From Prorocentrum cordatum (taxonomy: Eukaryota > Sar > Dinophyceae > Prorocentrales > Prorocentraceae): a stretch of DNA of 64,000 nucleotides. The DNA is taken from positions 181,832 to 245,831 of the forward strand of contig CAUYUJ010015953.1 in NCBI GenBank assembly GCA_963575745.1, written 5' to 3'. A program made the translations under genes and the position numbers. Position 1 is the first letter of the stretch, and the number at the start of each line of letters is the position of its first letter. The notes under the pieces are model-generated. The model saw nothing but the letters and a program-made list of their open reading frames with translations. It searched no databases and was not told where the DNA came from. Below are positions 21,641 to 32,945 of the stretch, in pieces.

Positions 21641-22255
21641 GCCAGTGCGGCAGCGCCTCCTGCCCTGGCATCGCTCGGACGTGTGCACTCTTCCTTCGGC
21701 GAGGGCCCTCGAGGAGCATCCTTGATCACCCGGCGAAGACACCGCGCACGGAACCGAACAAAAGCACAGGGAATGGACGTCCGAGCGCTGGCGAGTTGCA
21801 GTCGAGGCCCGCGCCGCGCCTCGCGCGCGAGCGCCGCCCCTTGGCGCCGCGGGCGCGCGCGGCCCCGCCTCGAGCCGACGACGACCCCCGGGCGAGCGAG
21901 AGCGCGGAGCGCGCGCCGCGGCCCCGGAGCGGGAGCGGCGCCGCTCTCTCGGACGAGGTGGGCGCGGCGCTCGGGCGGGAGCTTTGCATCTCTCAGGAGG
22001 GGAAAAAACACACAGACACAATGAATCGTCGATCCCCCAAAAGAAAATATGGGAACATATGGGCAGTGTGTGGGGGGGGGGGAAGACGAAAACCCCCAAT
22101 ATATATATATATATAGGAAAATATGGGGGATATTTTTATTTGTGTGCATTTGTTTGTGTGTCCTGGGGCCCCTGAAGCTGCAGCCCGCCCGCTCGCGCGC
22201 CGCCGCGCGGCCGACGCATCGGCGAGCGGCCGGCGTGCTCCGCGCTCCCCCGGTC

Positions 22256-22600
22256 CCCAGCCACCAAGCCACCCCCAATCCCAACCCGAAGGTCCAAATG
22301 TGCCCTCGATTTCCAGTGGCGGGGGGGGGGGTCGTCAGGAGCGAAAGAAGGACGTACATGTACATGAGTCCACGCTGGTTTCGAGAGTACGCATTGCGCA
22401 AATGTTCGTACAACGCGGCCGGTCTCGCGGATCGAGGGGCCGTGTTCATGTACATAGCTGGGCGCGTACGTCCTTTGTGGGCTCCCTAGGTCGGGGGACA
22501 TCGAGAAAACACACATGGAAACCGTACTTACCCCCCCAAACCCGAAGTTCGGGTCGAATCCGGATCTTCGGGTTGGGTTGGGGTGGTCTGGTAGGTAGTC
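22256..22600. mobile_element. TIR element, family E copy 2, enlarged by a nested insertion
   Basis: It has the same inverted ends as 20872-21039 but is about twice as long. The extra sequence includes an apparent nested element at 22348-22475 with inverted AAGGACGTAC / GTACGTCCTT ends. Confidence 0.65.
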
Positions 22601-23667
22601 AATCGGGGAAGCACGGTTCGCGGGAAGTCTTCCGCGGCGCTGGGGCGGGAGCGGCTTGTCGGTCTGTCGCGCGCCAACGTGCGCGGTGCCCCGCTTCCGC
22701 GACGCGTTGTGCAACAATCGGCGACGCGACGTCCAGGCCGAAGTGGAAATCCTTGGCTCGGTGTTTCTGTAACTGGGTAGGATGGAACTGTCCGGGTGTG
22801 ATCCCCATCGGACGGCAGCTAGGTGGCCAGGTAACAGAAAGCGTATACAACAGAAGCGGATAGGGATGTGAAGCCGAGGAGGAGGAGGAAGTCCTGCGAC
22901 CGAACCTCACCCTTGCGGGTTCAATCGCCGCTGGGGTATCAGGACACCCCCGGGGGGGCTCATTGGCTGCGTACGTCTGTCATATGAGCCCCAGCCGGGT
23001 CCATTTTCACCACCCCCAGGGGTCCCAGGACATCGGTTCCCCAGGCTGTGTGAGTATGCATGGGTTCTCGCCTCGCATAACAGTCTTCGGAAGAGCAGTA
23101 CGTTTGTTGCTTCTGCCCGTGAGGTGACATTGCTCGAGTGCCGCTGGCCAGGCCTGGTAACCGTACGCACGCGCGGGTCTCTTCATTGTGTTCCTTTCTT
23201 GCCGCCCTCCCTTCACAACTTCAACGTCTAACAGCGTTGTATGCAGACCTGCATTTCTGCAGGCAGATTTGTTGCTCGAGGACTGCTGTCACGTTCGATG
23301 GTCGCCGCGAGCTTGGGGAAGCGGTCCGGCGAGCCCCTCTGTGTGCTTCGCACGCGTTTGCTGTGGTGGAGGCAGGGAGGAGTCTTCGGAATAGAGTGGG
23401 GGCGCGCCTCAAGAAACCATCTGATTTTCGCTTCGTTCTGCGCGGTGACTTCCCGCGGCCGTCAATGAAGCTGATTCGTTCAGGATGCTCGGGTTTTTCC
23501 CTCAGGCGCACCTCGCGCGCGGGTTTCCAGGGTTGGGGCTTTCCTGCGAGGGTCTCTTGCGACCGCGCCCGCACTGCATGAGCAGCGCGCGGACTCGCGC
23601 TGTGCGCAGGCCACCCGACGGAGTTCGTGATCGTGCTGCTTCGGCGCGCCCCCCCCCCCCCCCCCCC

Positions 23668-24240
23668 CGAGGAGGAGGAGGAGAGGAGGAGGAGGAGGAG
23701 GAGGAGGAGGAGGAGGAGGAGGAAGAGGAGGAGGAGGTGGGAGGAGGTGGAGGAGGTGGGAGGAGGAGGAGGAGGAGGTGGGAGGAGGAGGAGGGGAGGT
23801 GGAGGAGGAGGAGAAGGAGGAGGGGGGTGCTGCGAGTGGGGGCGACCCCGCGCCCGCCGTCGGCCCCCCCTCGCGCGGCGGCTCGCGGGCGGGGGTCCGC
23901 GGTGCAGGGGGCGGGCTCGTGGGCGGAGTGGGGCGGGCGGGATGCAGGAGGAGGAGCGAGCGGAGGCTGCGGGGGGGAGGGCGAAGGAAGGCGCGGAAGG
24001 GGAGGAGGGAGGAAGGGGAGGGAGGAGGGAGGAAGGACGGAGGAGGAGGAGGAGGACGAGGAGGAGGAGGGTGAGAAGGAGGGAGGAGGAGGATGTGGAG
24101 GAGGAGGACGAGGAGGAGAACGAAGGAGGAGGGTAAGCAGGAGGAGGAGGAGGAGGAAGAGGAGGAGGAGGGAGGAAGTAGAGGAGGAGGAGGAGGAGGA
24201 CGAGGAGGAGGAGGAGGAGGAGGTGGAGGGACGAGGAGGA
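23668..24240. repeat. (GGA)n array, compound
   Basis: Two long GGA-rich stretches separated by a GC-rich segment at about 23830-23980. A C-run precedes it at 23650-23667. No gene; the Glu/Arg/Gly frames and the opposite Ser/Pro/Leu frames are by-products. Confidence 0.9.
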
Positions 24241-25065
24241 GGACCAGTGTAAACCAAAGTGTCATCACCGATGTTGGAGTAAGCCCTTCGTCCAAGCTCC
24301 CGCTTCATAGGCCCTGCAACGGTTCATTTCCATTGATGGAATTGCCTCGTTGGAAAACACTTGTTTGAAGACCCTGAAGCATGGCATGACATTGGTCGCG
24401 GGATTCCAACGCCACGGATCAACCTGACTGTTGCGTCTGGACGGTCCTGAACCGTACCAGAATTCAACGTAATTGTTGCACCCGCATCGTCCTGAATCCT
24501 TCCAAACTATCAGTTGTGGTACGTTGATGATGGGAACCAGTGAAACTCATGTAAATGCTTAAAACAAATGTGCGCGGCGCCCAGGCGAGATCCACATTTT
24601 GAAAACGACCCGCCCTCAATGTGTGAAGCTCTTGCAACTTTTGAATGCGAATGTGCGCCGCGCTAATGCGAGAGCCACATGTTGAAAAGGAGCCGCCTTC
24701 GATCCGTGAAGTTCTAGCAATTTTCAAAACAGAATGTGCGCCGCGCAAATGCAAGAGCCACATTTTGGAAAAGGAGCCGCCTTCAATCCGTGAAACTGTT
24801 GCAAATGTTTAACACGAATGCGCGGCGCGCTTAGGCGAGAGCAACATTTTGAAAGCCACCCGCCCTCAATGCGTGAAGCCCTTGCAAATGTTTAAAGCGA
24901 GTGTGCGTCGCGCTATAGCGAGAACTACATTTTGAAAACCACCCGCCTTCACTCCGTGAAACTCTTGCGTTGTTTCTGTGTTTGTGCGCCGCGCTCATGC
25001 GAGAGCCACATTTCGAAAACCTCCCGCACTCCATCTGTGAAGCTGTTGTCAATTTTAAACTTGAG
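24240..25065 (+). repeat. Dispersed repeat with internal 83-bp minisatellite, copy 1
   Basis: A 5' segment (24240-24500) is followed by about six 83-bp units. The CCACATTTT landmark ends at 24600, 24683, 24766, 24850, 24933 and about 25014. Units carry GTGCGCCGCGC and CCGCCTTCAATCCGTGAA. The 5' segment and the start of the unit recur in reverse orientation at 32940-33500. Confidence 0.8.
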
Positions 25066-25162
25066 AGTCGTAAATGGTGAGGCAGTCTCAGGCGAAACGC
25101 CCGGACCGCTCTAAAAAATTGCCTCGGGGTGCGACTGGGAGAAGTAATTTATAAGGAAAAGG

Positions 25163-25262
25163 AAGAAAGGAGGAGGAGGAGGAGGAGGTGGGAGGAGGAG
25201 GAGGAGGAGGATGAGGAGGAGGAGGAGGAGGAGTAGGAGGAGGAGGAAGGAGGAGGAGGAGG
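25163..25262. repeat. (GGA)n array
   Basis: Imperfect GGA triplets. Confidence 0.9.
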
Positions 25263-25442
25263 CTGCTGCGAGTGGGGTCCGCGGTCGGGCGCGCGCCGCT
25301 GCCGCGGGCGGAGGCCCGAGGTTCCGCCCTCCTGCGGAGGACTCTTCGGCGCGCCCCGGCGAAGCCGCGGCTGCAAGGCCTGGCGCCTGTCGCCGTCGGC
25401 ATCGGTGGTCGCAAGGCCGCCGTGGCAGATCCCCAACTACGT

Positions 25443-25511
25443 TTAAGTCGGGCATGTCCCTCTACAGTAGTCAAGAACTCGTCTGGGGAGTTTTTTAAAA
25501 TAAAAAATTAA

Positions 25512-25545
<34 letters not shown>

Positions 25546-25662
25546 GTCGAGATATATCGATTTTTGTTTGGGAAAAAGTAGGTTTGAGCATTGTTTTGTC
25601 AATTCTGGCTATTTCTGATGTTTCGCCCGAAATCTGCCTGTAGGGGGACATGCCCGACCTAA
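25443..25662. mobile_element. TIR element, family A copy 4
   Basis: Left TTAAGTCGGGCATGTCCCTC, right GACATGCCCGACCTAA. It is flanked on both sides by AACTACGT, an 8-bp perfect target duplication (10 bp if the first two T of the end are counted). The interior holds a (TA)n tract and (T)GTTTTGTCAATTCTGGC. Confidence 0.82.
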
Positions 25663-25664
25663 AA

Positions 25665-25862
25665 CTACGTTTATGATGCTCCAACCTACTGTAGCCCGAA
25701 GCACCAGAAAGAATTCGAGCACCGGGAAGGTACCAAAGCCCAAGGGATTCCACGTCGGGCCATGGGAGACACTCGTTCGACACTGTTCCGACACTGTTTC
25801 GTCATTTTTTCCGGCTGCTCGAATTGTTTTCTGGGATGTGGTGATGGGGGCAGCATAAAACT
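25665..25862 (+). repeat. Dispersed repeat shared with 33670-33880
   Basis: ATGATGCTCCAACCTACTGT, CGTCGGGCCATGGGAGACAC, CACTGTTCCGACACTG and TTCTGGGATGTGGTGATG follow in the same order as at 33.7-33.9 kb. The family A element sits exactly at its left border. Confidence 0.75.
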
Positions 25863-26410
25863 ACGTGCTGATTTTTTCTGTCCTCAGCTGCTCCTGGGCA
25901 TTCCCAGGCGGCGCCGGCGCGAAGCCTGACGGTGCCCGGAGGGGGCGGAGGGGCTGGCACGTCACGGTCGCGATCGCGGCTCGTTGGAAAGCGCTCTCCA
26001 GCAGAAGGAGAGCAGCTGTACCCGTGCGGTCAAGAACGCCTGCTTCGCGTATCGCGCCGCCTTTTGGGCGGCGCCTAGGTGCGACTGCTTTCGAATGTGG
26101 AGCATTTTGCTCAGTGCACGTGCACCGCACGCTTCGTGTGCAATTAGCTTTGTACCGCCGTCCCGGACATCGCCCGTTGCCGCCAGACCGTTGTCGCGCG
26201 GCCGCCGACCAAAAAAGTATCGCGCCGCCGGCTCTGGCCCACGCTTCGGCGCGGCGCGCGGAGCATTTCCCGATGCCCGGTCGTCAGTGCCCTGAGCTGT
26301 TCCCGGCCTCTCTCCTTGTATGAGGCAGAGCGGCGATCAGCCTGCAGGGCGCGGCGTGTCGCAGGGGCCGCCGCCACGACATAGTCCAAGCAGGAGCTCC
26401 TGGCCGTAGC

Positions 26411-26586
26411 CCAGATCTCGTAATAAAAGGGAGGGGGTCTGGACCCTCCCAGACGAGAAGTTTCAGACCCCCCCCGTGGGAGAACCCTCCAAAACATCGT
26501 CCCCAGACCCCCCCAGGCCCTCCAAGATAGCCTGGAAGAGACCCCCCCCCGAAATGAGACCCCCCTCCCTTTATTACGAAATCTGG
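26411..26586. mobile_element. 176-bp TIR element with CGTAATAAA ends
   Basis: CCAGATCTCGTAATAAAAGG and CCTTTATTACGAAATCTGG (right end) are inverted and continue into GGAGGGGGTCT. The flanks share GTAGC, a probable 5-6 bp target duplication. The interior is GACCCCCC-rich. Only one copy is seen here. Confidence 0.72.
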
Positions 26587-26849
26587 AGTAGCCCTGGGCG
26601 TTTCCCCCTCTGTATGTTCACCGGTCCCACGCAGCCCGTTTTGGCTCCTACCGCGCCGCCTGCAGCGTTGTGGGATGGCGGGGGGCGTCGGTGAACACGC
26701 ACAGGTCAGTGCTAACAAGCGTTCTGAGGAGAACCGGTTTGAGAACCTGAATTCAGACCCGGGCGTCTCACGTTTTTCACACCAGGGGTGCTCGCGCGGT
26801 TTCGGGCCCCGGAGACTTCACGGTCGATCCGGCTTGATAAACATGCCGC

Positions 26850-28395
26850 AGTATAATGGGGTCTGTGGCTCTGGTCACACTTTCCAACCATCCTGTGGTG
26901 TTAGGTCCTCGTTTTGAAGAGACGGCCCCCGCGATCCTCATCTCTTCCTCTTTCCTCCTCATCCCCCCCTTCTCCCTCCTCTCTCCGCCCGTCCGCCCCT
27001 CACTTTGGCACACTCCTCACACGTTTCGTGGCCCCACAGGGGGCTCCACCTCAGGCCCCAGTGGCTGCGCTCGCATGACACCACCGCGCCCATTTCGGCA
27101 CACCCTTGACACGTTTCGTGGCCCCACTGGGAGCTCCACCGAAGGCCCCAGCGGCTGCGCTCGCATGACACCACCGCGCCCATCTCGGCACACCCCTGAC
27201 ACGTTTCGTGGCCCCACTGGGAGCTCCACCGAAGGCCCCAGCGGCTGCGCTCGCATAACACCACCGCGCCGATTTCGGCACAACCTTCACACATGTCGTG
27301 GCCCCATACGGAGCTTCATCGAAGGTCCCGGTGGCTGCGCTCGCATGGCACCACCGCGCGCGCCCATGTTGGAAAAAGCGTGTCCAGCTGATGCTGGCGG
27401 AAAATACCCGGGGGGGGGGTCACTAGGGGTTTCCAACCAGACCCCCCCCCTCTCGAAAACCGCGGGGGGGTCACTAGGGGTTCCAACCCCGCCTTCCCCC
27501 CCCCCCCCGGCTCATCATGAAAAAGGAGGCGGGGTCACTACGCGTTCGAACCTCTCCCTCCCCCCCCTCTTGGAAAACCGGGGGGGGTCACTAACTGTTC
27601 GAGTCCCCCCCTCCTCCCCACCTCCCCCCTCGCCGCAACGACTCCCCCTCCTCTCCCACTCCGGATGGGGGACTGGTGGGGACAGTGGTTGGGACGGTGG
27701 TGGGGATGGTGGTGGGGAGTGGGGACAGTGGGAAGAGTGGAACTGTGGTGGGGACAGTGGTGGGAACAGTTGGGGCAGTGCGGCAGTGGTGGGGGCACTG
27801 GCGGGGACAGTGGGGACAAAGGTGGGGACTGTGGGTACAGTGGGACAGTGGTGGGGACAATGGGGACAGTTGGACAGTGGTGGGGACGGTGGTGGTGGGG
27901 ACATCAGTGGGACAGTGGTGGGGACGGTGGTGGTGGTGGGGACAGCAGTGGGACAGTGGTGGGGACGGTGGTGGGGGGGACAGTGGTGAGGGCGGTGGTG
28001 AGGACGGTGGTGGGGACCCAGGAGTCTTTTGCTGGCGGCGGGGGGGGAGGGGTTCGAACCGATAGTGACCCCCCCTCGGTTTTCTGGAGGTGGGGGGGGG
28101 TGGAGGGGGGTTTGAACCAGTAGTGACCCCCCCTGGTTTTCCGAAGAGGGGGGGAGGGAGGACGGGTCCAGGGGACGGGGGGGAGGGAGGGGGGACCCCT
28201 GTGGTCCGGAGAAAGGGGGGAATTTCCAGAGTAAAGCGGCGGTGGAACACGCTCTCTCCCATGTTGGCACACCCCTCGCACGTTTCGCGCCCCATACGGA
28301 GCTCCACCGAAGACGATACCAACAATTGCGTTACTCACAACTGCATATGGTTGGGTCGTTCGCCAGGATCATTTTCTGTTGCGTGGTGTTGCATT
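26850..28395 (+). repeat. 90-bp repeat element, copy A (interrupted)
   Basis: The 5' flank has CATCCTGTGGTGTTAGGTCC and TTTTGAAGAGACGGCCCCCG. About five 90-bp units follow (27005-27372 and 28258-28330), with AGCTCCACCGAAGGCCCCAG and CACCACCGCGCCCATTTCGG. The 3' flank has CATATGGTTGGGTCGTTCGC. Both flanks reappear around the array at 30.87-32.87 kb. The unit is split by the 885-bp insertion at 27373-28257. Confidence 0.82.
27373..28257. mobile_element. 885-bp foldback insertion with 10-bp target duplication
   Basis: CCCATGTTGG occurs immediately on both sides (27363-27372 and 28258-28267), and removing the insert restores an intact 90-bp unit. The termini AAAAAGCGTGT and ACACGCTCTCT are inverted and continue imperfectly. 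Inside, several GGGGTCACTA...GTTCGAACC units on the left (27405-27625) face their complements on the right (28045-28145), around a GTGGGGACAGTG minisatellite. No transposase frame is present, so it is non-autonomous. The 9-10 bp duplication suggests Mutator-like mobilisation (inference). Confidence 0.85.
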
Positions 28396-28519
28396 GGTTT
28401 TCGCGTCGTCGGATCTCGTGGAAGGGGTCCTGAGGGAAAGAGGTCTTCAGAGATCTCTCCTCTCTTTCGGCCTTCTGGTGTTATATTGGTCCTGCGGAAA
28501 GCTCTGGGGCCCTGGGACC

Positions 28520-28600
28520 TGCTGGCCAGTGACCCTTCGCCAGAGTGGCTGCTGACCAGCGACCCTTCGCCAGAGTGACCCATCGCCAGAGTGGCCGTTG
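28520..28600. repeat. CCTTCGCCAGAGTG direct repeats
   Basis: Three units of GTGACCCTTCGCCAGAGTGG type. Confidence 0.7.
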
Positions 28601-28635
28601 GTGCGGGCCCACAGGGTTCCCCCAGCGAAGGAGGA

Positions 28636-28800
28636 TCGGGGAGGAGGAGGAGGAGGAGGAGGAGGAGGAGGAGGAGGAGCAGCAGGAGGAGGAGGAGGAG
28701 GAAGAGGTGGATGAGGATGGGGAGGAGTAGGGGGGAGGGGAGGAGGAGGGGGAGGGGGAGGGGAAGGGGATGAGGAAGGGGAGAGGGACGGGGGATGGGG
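28636..28800. repeat. (GGA)n array
   Basis: GGA triplets grading into GGGGAG units. Confidence 0.9.
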
Positions 28801-28979
28801 GGGCACCCCCTCTGCTCGAGGGACGAGGGTTTCCGAGGGAGGGGTCGCCCTGGAGCGAAGCGCGCTGGAGCTCCAGAGAGAGCGGGCCGCGCAGAGGCGC
28901 GACCACGCCAGGGGCCTGGCGGACCCGCAAGGGCTGCGGGAGCTGCTGGCGGGCTCCGGGCTGAGGCGCCGACGCGCAC

Positions 28980-29275
28980 GCCGCCGCCGCTGCCCGCCGT
29001 CGTCGCCGCCGCCGCCGCCGCCGCGGTTGTCGTCGACGTCGTTGTCGCCGTCGTTGTCGCCGTCGTGTCGTCTTCTCCGCTGCTGACGTCGTCGCCGCGG
29101 CCGTCTTCGTCGTTGTGTCCGCCGCCGCCGCCGCCGTCGTTGCCGCCGTCGTCGGCGGCGGCGGCGGCCAGTAATCGTCGCTGTCGCCGCAGCCGTCGTT
29201 ACCGCCGTCGTCAGCGGCGGCGCCGCCGTCGTCGTCGCCGCCATGGTCGTCCTTGTCGCTACCGTTGTCGTTGGT
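28980..29275. repeat. Degenerate (GTC)n/(GCC)n tract
   Basis: GCCGCCGTCGTCG-type triplets, which read as Val, Ala, Arg or Ser. Similar in kind to the (TCG)n cores but without their flanks. Confidence 0.8.
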
Positions 29276-29829
29276 GGCGCGGCCATTGGGTATTCCGAGT
29301 TGGCGAACACCCAGGAGTTCTACACAGGCAGAGAACATCCCGTCACAATGGGCGTGAGAGTTTCGAATGGCCCTCGACAGTCGAGCAATGGTTTATTGAA
29401 TGGCCATGCAGTCCAGTCTCACAGCAACAGCATCTTGCATGCACCCCCGAAAAGGTCGTAAGACGGCAACCGGAACGCAAGTCCACCCGAGGGAAACATT
29501 GGCGACCGAGCAGCGCAAGGACAAACTCACGCATGCAACCGCGACCTGATCGCGAGCCGCTTCGGACCAGCGGGTGATGGCTACGTTGAGGCGAGGTGTC
29601 CGCCGTCGTCGCGCCGTGGGCCAAAGGCGCGCGCTCCTGCTATAGCAGGGCGTGAATCGCACGGCGGGTAGGCCTGCCAGGCCCGCCGTTCTCCAGCCCG
29701 CTCGCGCCTTGCCCGTGTCCTCCCAGCGCGGCTTCCTCCCAGCGCGGCGCCGCCTGCCACGCCAGCGGCCACGACGCGGCGGTGCCCGGCCCGTCGCGCA
29801 GTGGGCGTTGCAGTGGGCACCTTCTCAGG

Positions 29830-29967
29830 CCAGCCACAACTGGGGGAGCTGTGGTCCTTGCCCCCCTGGGGAACCCATCGATTTCGACACCCCTCTCTCG
29901 AGAGCGTCGACGCGATGGGTTCCCCCACGGGGGAAGTAAGGACCACAGCTCCCCCAGTTGTGGCTGG
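29830..29967. mobile_element. 138-bp long-stem foldback element
   Basis: CCAGCCACAACTGGGGGAGC plus TGTGGTCCTT is perfectly inverted at the right end. After a short mismatch the stem continues through GGGGAACCCATCG / CGATGGGTTCCCC, leaving a loop of about 30 nt. A partial direct copy of the right arm follows at 29980-30015. Confidence 0.8.
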
Positions 29968-30207
29968 TCTGCTTCTGGGGGGTAAGGACCACAGCTCCTC
30001 CAGTTATGGCTGGTCTGCTTCTGAACCACGTCACCGGCGATGGCACGGAGGACGGGGGCGAAGGTGGCGGGACGCCGTCTTGATCTCCGCGCCAGGCGCC
30101 GAGGCGCTCGCCGAGCCGCCCCGACAGCGGGCCAGGCCTTCGCCCGCAGGCGCGACCGCTCGCCCTCTTCCCCGTCCGCCTTCATCCCTGTCCTTCTAGA
30201 TGATTCC

Positions 30208-30302
30208 TGCTCCTCCTCCTTCTCCTCCTCCTCCTCCTCCTCCATTTCCTCCTCCTCCTCCTCCTCCTCCTCCTCCTCCTCCTCCTCCTCCTCCTCCCCG
30301 CC
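30208..30302. repeat. (CCT)n array
   Basis: Nearly pure CCT triplets. Confidence 0.95.
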
Positions 30303-30424
30303 CCCGCCCGCCCTGGACGGCCATGGCCGCGCCCGCCGCCCTCGTCCGCCCCCGCCCGCCCTCGACGGCCAGCGCCTCCTCCGCCATCCCTTTCCTCACA
30401 ACATAGTTCCTCCGTGTCGCAAGC

Positions 30425-30536
30425 ACCTAGCTGTTTACACCCGACAACCCGAAGACAGGAGGAGGAGGAGGAAGAGGAGGAGCTGTCGGGTATAAACAGC
30501 TATCCCGTCAGCGGAGCTGTCGGGTATGAACAGCTA
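30425..30536. repeat. Foldback with CTAGCTGTTTACACCCGACA arms
   Basis: The left arm at 30428 is complementary to TGTCGGGTATAAACAGCTA (about 30484-30503) and to a second copy TGTCGGGTATGAACAGCTAG (about 30517-30536). A GGA run separates the arms. Confidence 0.65.
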
Positions 30537-30599
30537 GATGTTTGCATTCTGTCAGCGGCGCGGTCGGAGAGAGTGGGGCAAGAGAGACAAACAAAAAAC

Positions 30600-32945
30600 A
30601 CATCCTCCGTGTCGCACCCCGAGACGTGTCCATAAGGGGGGCGCAGCCGGGCGTATCGCTGGAGATCTCACGGGTGGTGGTCCTTGAGCTGAGAGCGTGC
30701 GGCAGTTTCCCAGGTGCAGAAGCGTTTGTCCCAATCATCGTGTGGTGTCGGGTCTTCGTTTGGAAGAGTGAGCGCCCCGCGTTCTTCCTTCCTTCCTTCC
30801 CCCCTCCTCCCTCCTCCCTCCTCCCATCCCATCCCTGCCTCTGCCCTCCACATCTCTGCTTAGGCTAGGCGTATCCCTCACACGCTTCGTGGCCCCAAAG
30901 GGAGCCTCATAGTAGGCCCAAATGACAGCGATCGCATGGCGCCACCGCGCCCATTTCGGCAATCCCCCCACACCCCCACTAGCTGCGCTCGCATGGCACC
31001 ACCGCGCTGCTTTCGGCACACCCTTCACACGTTTCGTGGCCCCCCAGGGAGCCCCACCGAGGACCCCACTGGCTGCGCTCGCATGGCACCACCGCGCTGC
31101 TTTCGGCACACCCTTCACACGTTTCGTGGCCCCCTAGGGAGCTCCACCGAAGGCCCCAGTGGCTGCGCTCTCATGGCACCACCGCGCCCAGTCCAGCACA
31201 TCTCTGACGAGCATCGTGGCCCCATAGGGAGCTCCACCGAAAGTCCACATGCCAGCGCTCGCGTGGCACCACCGCGCCAATTTCGGCATACCCCCGACGA
31301 GAATTGTGGCCCCATAGGGAGCTCCACCGAAGGCCCAAATGCCAGCGCTCGCATGGCACCGCCGCGCCCGTTGCGGCACACCCCTCACGAGCATCTTGGT
31401 CCCCACAGAAAGCTCCACCGTGGGCACAAGTGGCCGCGCCCATGTCGTCACACCCCTCCAAGGCTCCAAAGTTTCGCGGCCCCATGGAGAGCTCCACCGA
31501 TTGCCCAGTGCCGGCGCTCGCATGGCAACCCCGCGCCCATTTCGGCGCACACCTCACACGTTTCGTGGCCCGCTAGGGAGCTCCACAGAGGGCCCCACTG
31601 GCGGTGCTCGCATGGCACCACCGCGCCCATTTCGGCACACCCCTCACACGTTTCGTGGCCCCCTAGGGAGCTCCAACGACGGCCTCAGTGGCTGCGCTCG
31701 CATGACACCACCGCGCCCATTGCGGCACACCCCTCACACATTTCGTGGCCCCCTAGGGAGCTCCACCGAAGGCTTCAGTGGCTGCGCTCGCACGACACCA
31801 CCGCACCCATTTCGGCACACCCCTCACACGTTTCGTGGCCCCTCCATGGGGGGAGCTCCGCCGAAGGCCCCGATGTTTGCGGCCGCACGGCGCCACCGCA
31901 CTTATATCGGCACACCCTTCACAATGATCGTGGACCCATAGGTAGCCTCATCGAGGACCGAAATCATAGCGCTCGCATGGCGCCACCGCGCACATGTCGG
32001 CACACCCCTCACACGCTTCGTAGCCCGCTCGGGAGCTCCTCCGAGGGCCCCACTGGCTGCGCTTTCATGGTATAACACCGCGCCCTTTTCTGTACACCCC
32101 TCACAAGCTTCGGCGCCAGAGGGAGCCCCACCGTTTGCCCCAGTGGCTGCGCTCGCATGGTGCCACCGCGCCCAATGCGGCACACCCTACAAGTTCTTCG
32201 TTGCGCCATGAAGGTGTCCACAGAGGGCCCCAGTGGCTGCGCTCTCATGGCACCACCGCGCCCATTTCGGCACACCCCTCAAAAGGATCGTGGTCCCACA
32301 GGGAGCCCCACCGAAGGCCTACATGCCAGCGCCCTTATGGCCCACAGGGAGCTCCACCGAAGGCCCACACCCCTCAAACGTTTCGTGGCTCCATAGGGAG
32401 CTCCACCGAGGGCCGTAGTGGCTGCGCTCGCATGGCATCACCGCGCCCATGTCGGCACACCCCTCACACGTTTCGTGGTCCTATAGGGAGCTCCACCGAA
32501 GGCCGCAGCGGCTGCGCTCGCATGACACCATCGCACCCATTTCGGCACGCCCCTCACACATTCCGTGGCCGCATGGAGAACTCCACCTAGTGCTCCAGTG
32601 GCGGCGCTCGCATGGCATCACCGCGTCCATTGCGGCACACCCCTCACACGCTTCGTGGCTCCATAGGGAGCTCCACCGAAGGCCCCGGTGTTTGCGCTCG
32701 CATGGCACTACCCCGCCCATGTTGGCACACCCCTCACGAAGATCTTGGCCCCATAGAGAGCTCCACCGTTTGCCCCAGTGGCTGCGCTCGCATGGCACTT
32801 CCGCGCCCATTTTGGCACACCCATTACGAAAACCGTGGCCCCATAGGGAGCTCCACCGACAGCGGCACCCACAACGCGGTAATCACAGTTGCGTATGGTT
32901 GGGCCCCTCTGCAGGAGATCTTCTTTGTTGTTGGACATGCGGGTC
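30600..32945 (+). repeat. 90-bp repeat element, copy B (about 22 units)
   Basis: The 5' flank (CATCGTGTGGTGTCGGGTCT, about 30736) and 3' flank (GCGTATGGTTGGGC, about 32892) match copy A. Between them, about 30870-32870, lie some 22 units with a 90-bp period: equivalent CACACG points fall at 31026, 31116 and 31206. Ninety is a multiple of three, so all plus frames stay open over long stretches (for example 30-residue repeats with RGPLGSSTEGPSGCARMAPP). Small indels and a TAA after 32060 shift or end each frame, which argues against a protein. Confidence 0.85.

Noticed and set aside
22877-22935. tRNA-like GGTTCAATC box
   Set aside because: No matching acceptor stem, D-arm or anticodon arm could be folded around it. 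No tRNA or rRNA gene was found in the window.
26620-26660. Another spliced-leader relic at the TTTTGGCTCC sequence
   Set aside because: Only about eight consecutive bases match, with no CCGTAG part and no downstream coding frame.
28040-28070. GGTTCGAACC as a tRNA B-box
   Set aside because: It is part of the repeated GGGGTCACTA...GTTCGAACC units of the 885-bp foldback, in both orientations.
30936-32075. 379-residue protein with 30-residue repeats
   Set aside because: The 90-bp unit keeps several frames open at once, small indels switch frames between units, and the frame ends at a TAA created inside a unit; it behaves as a minisatellite.
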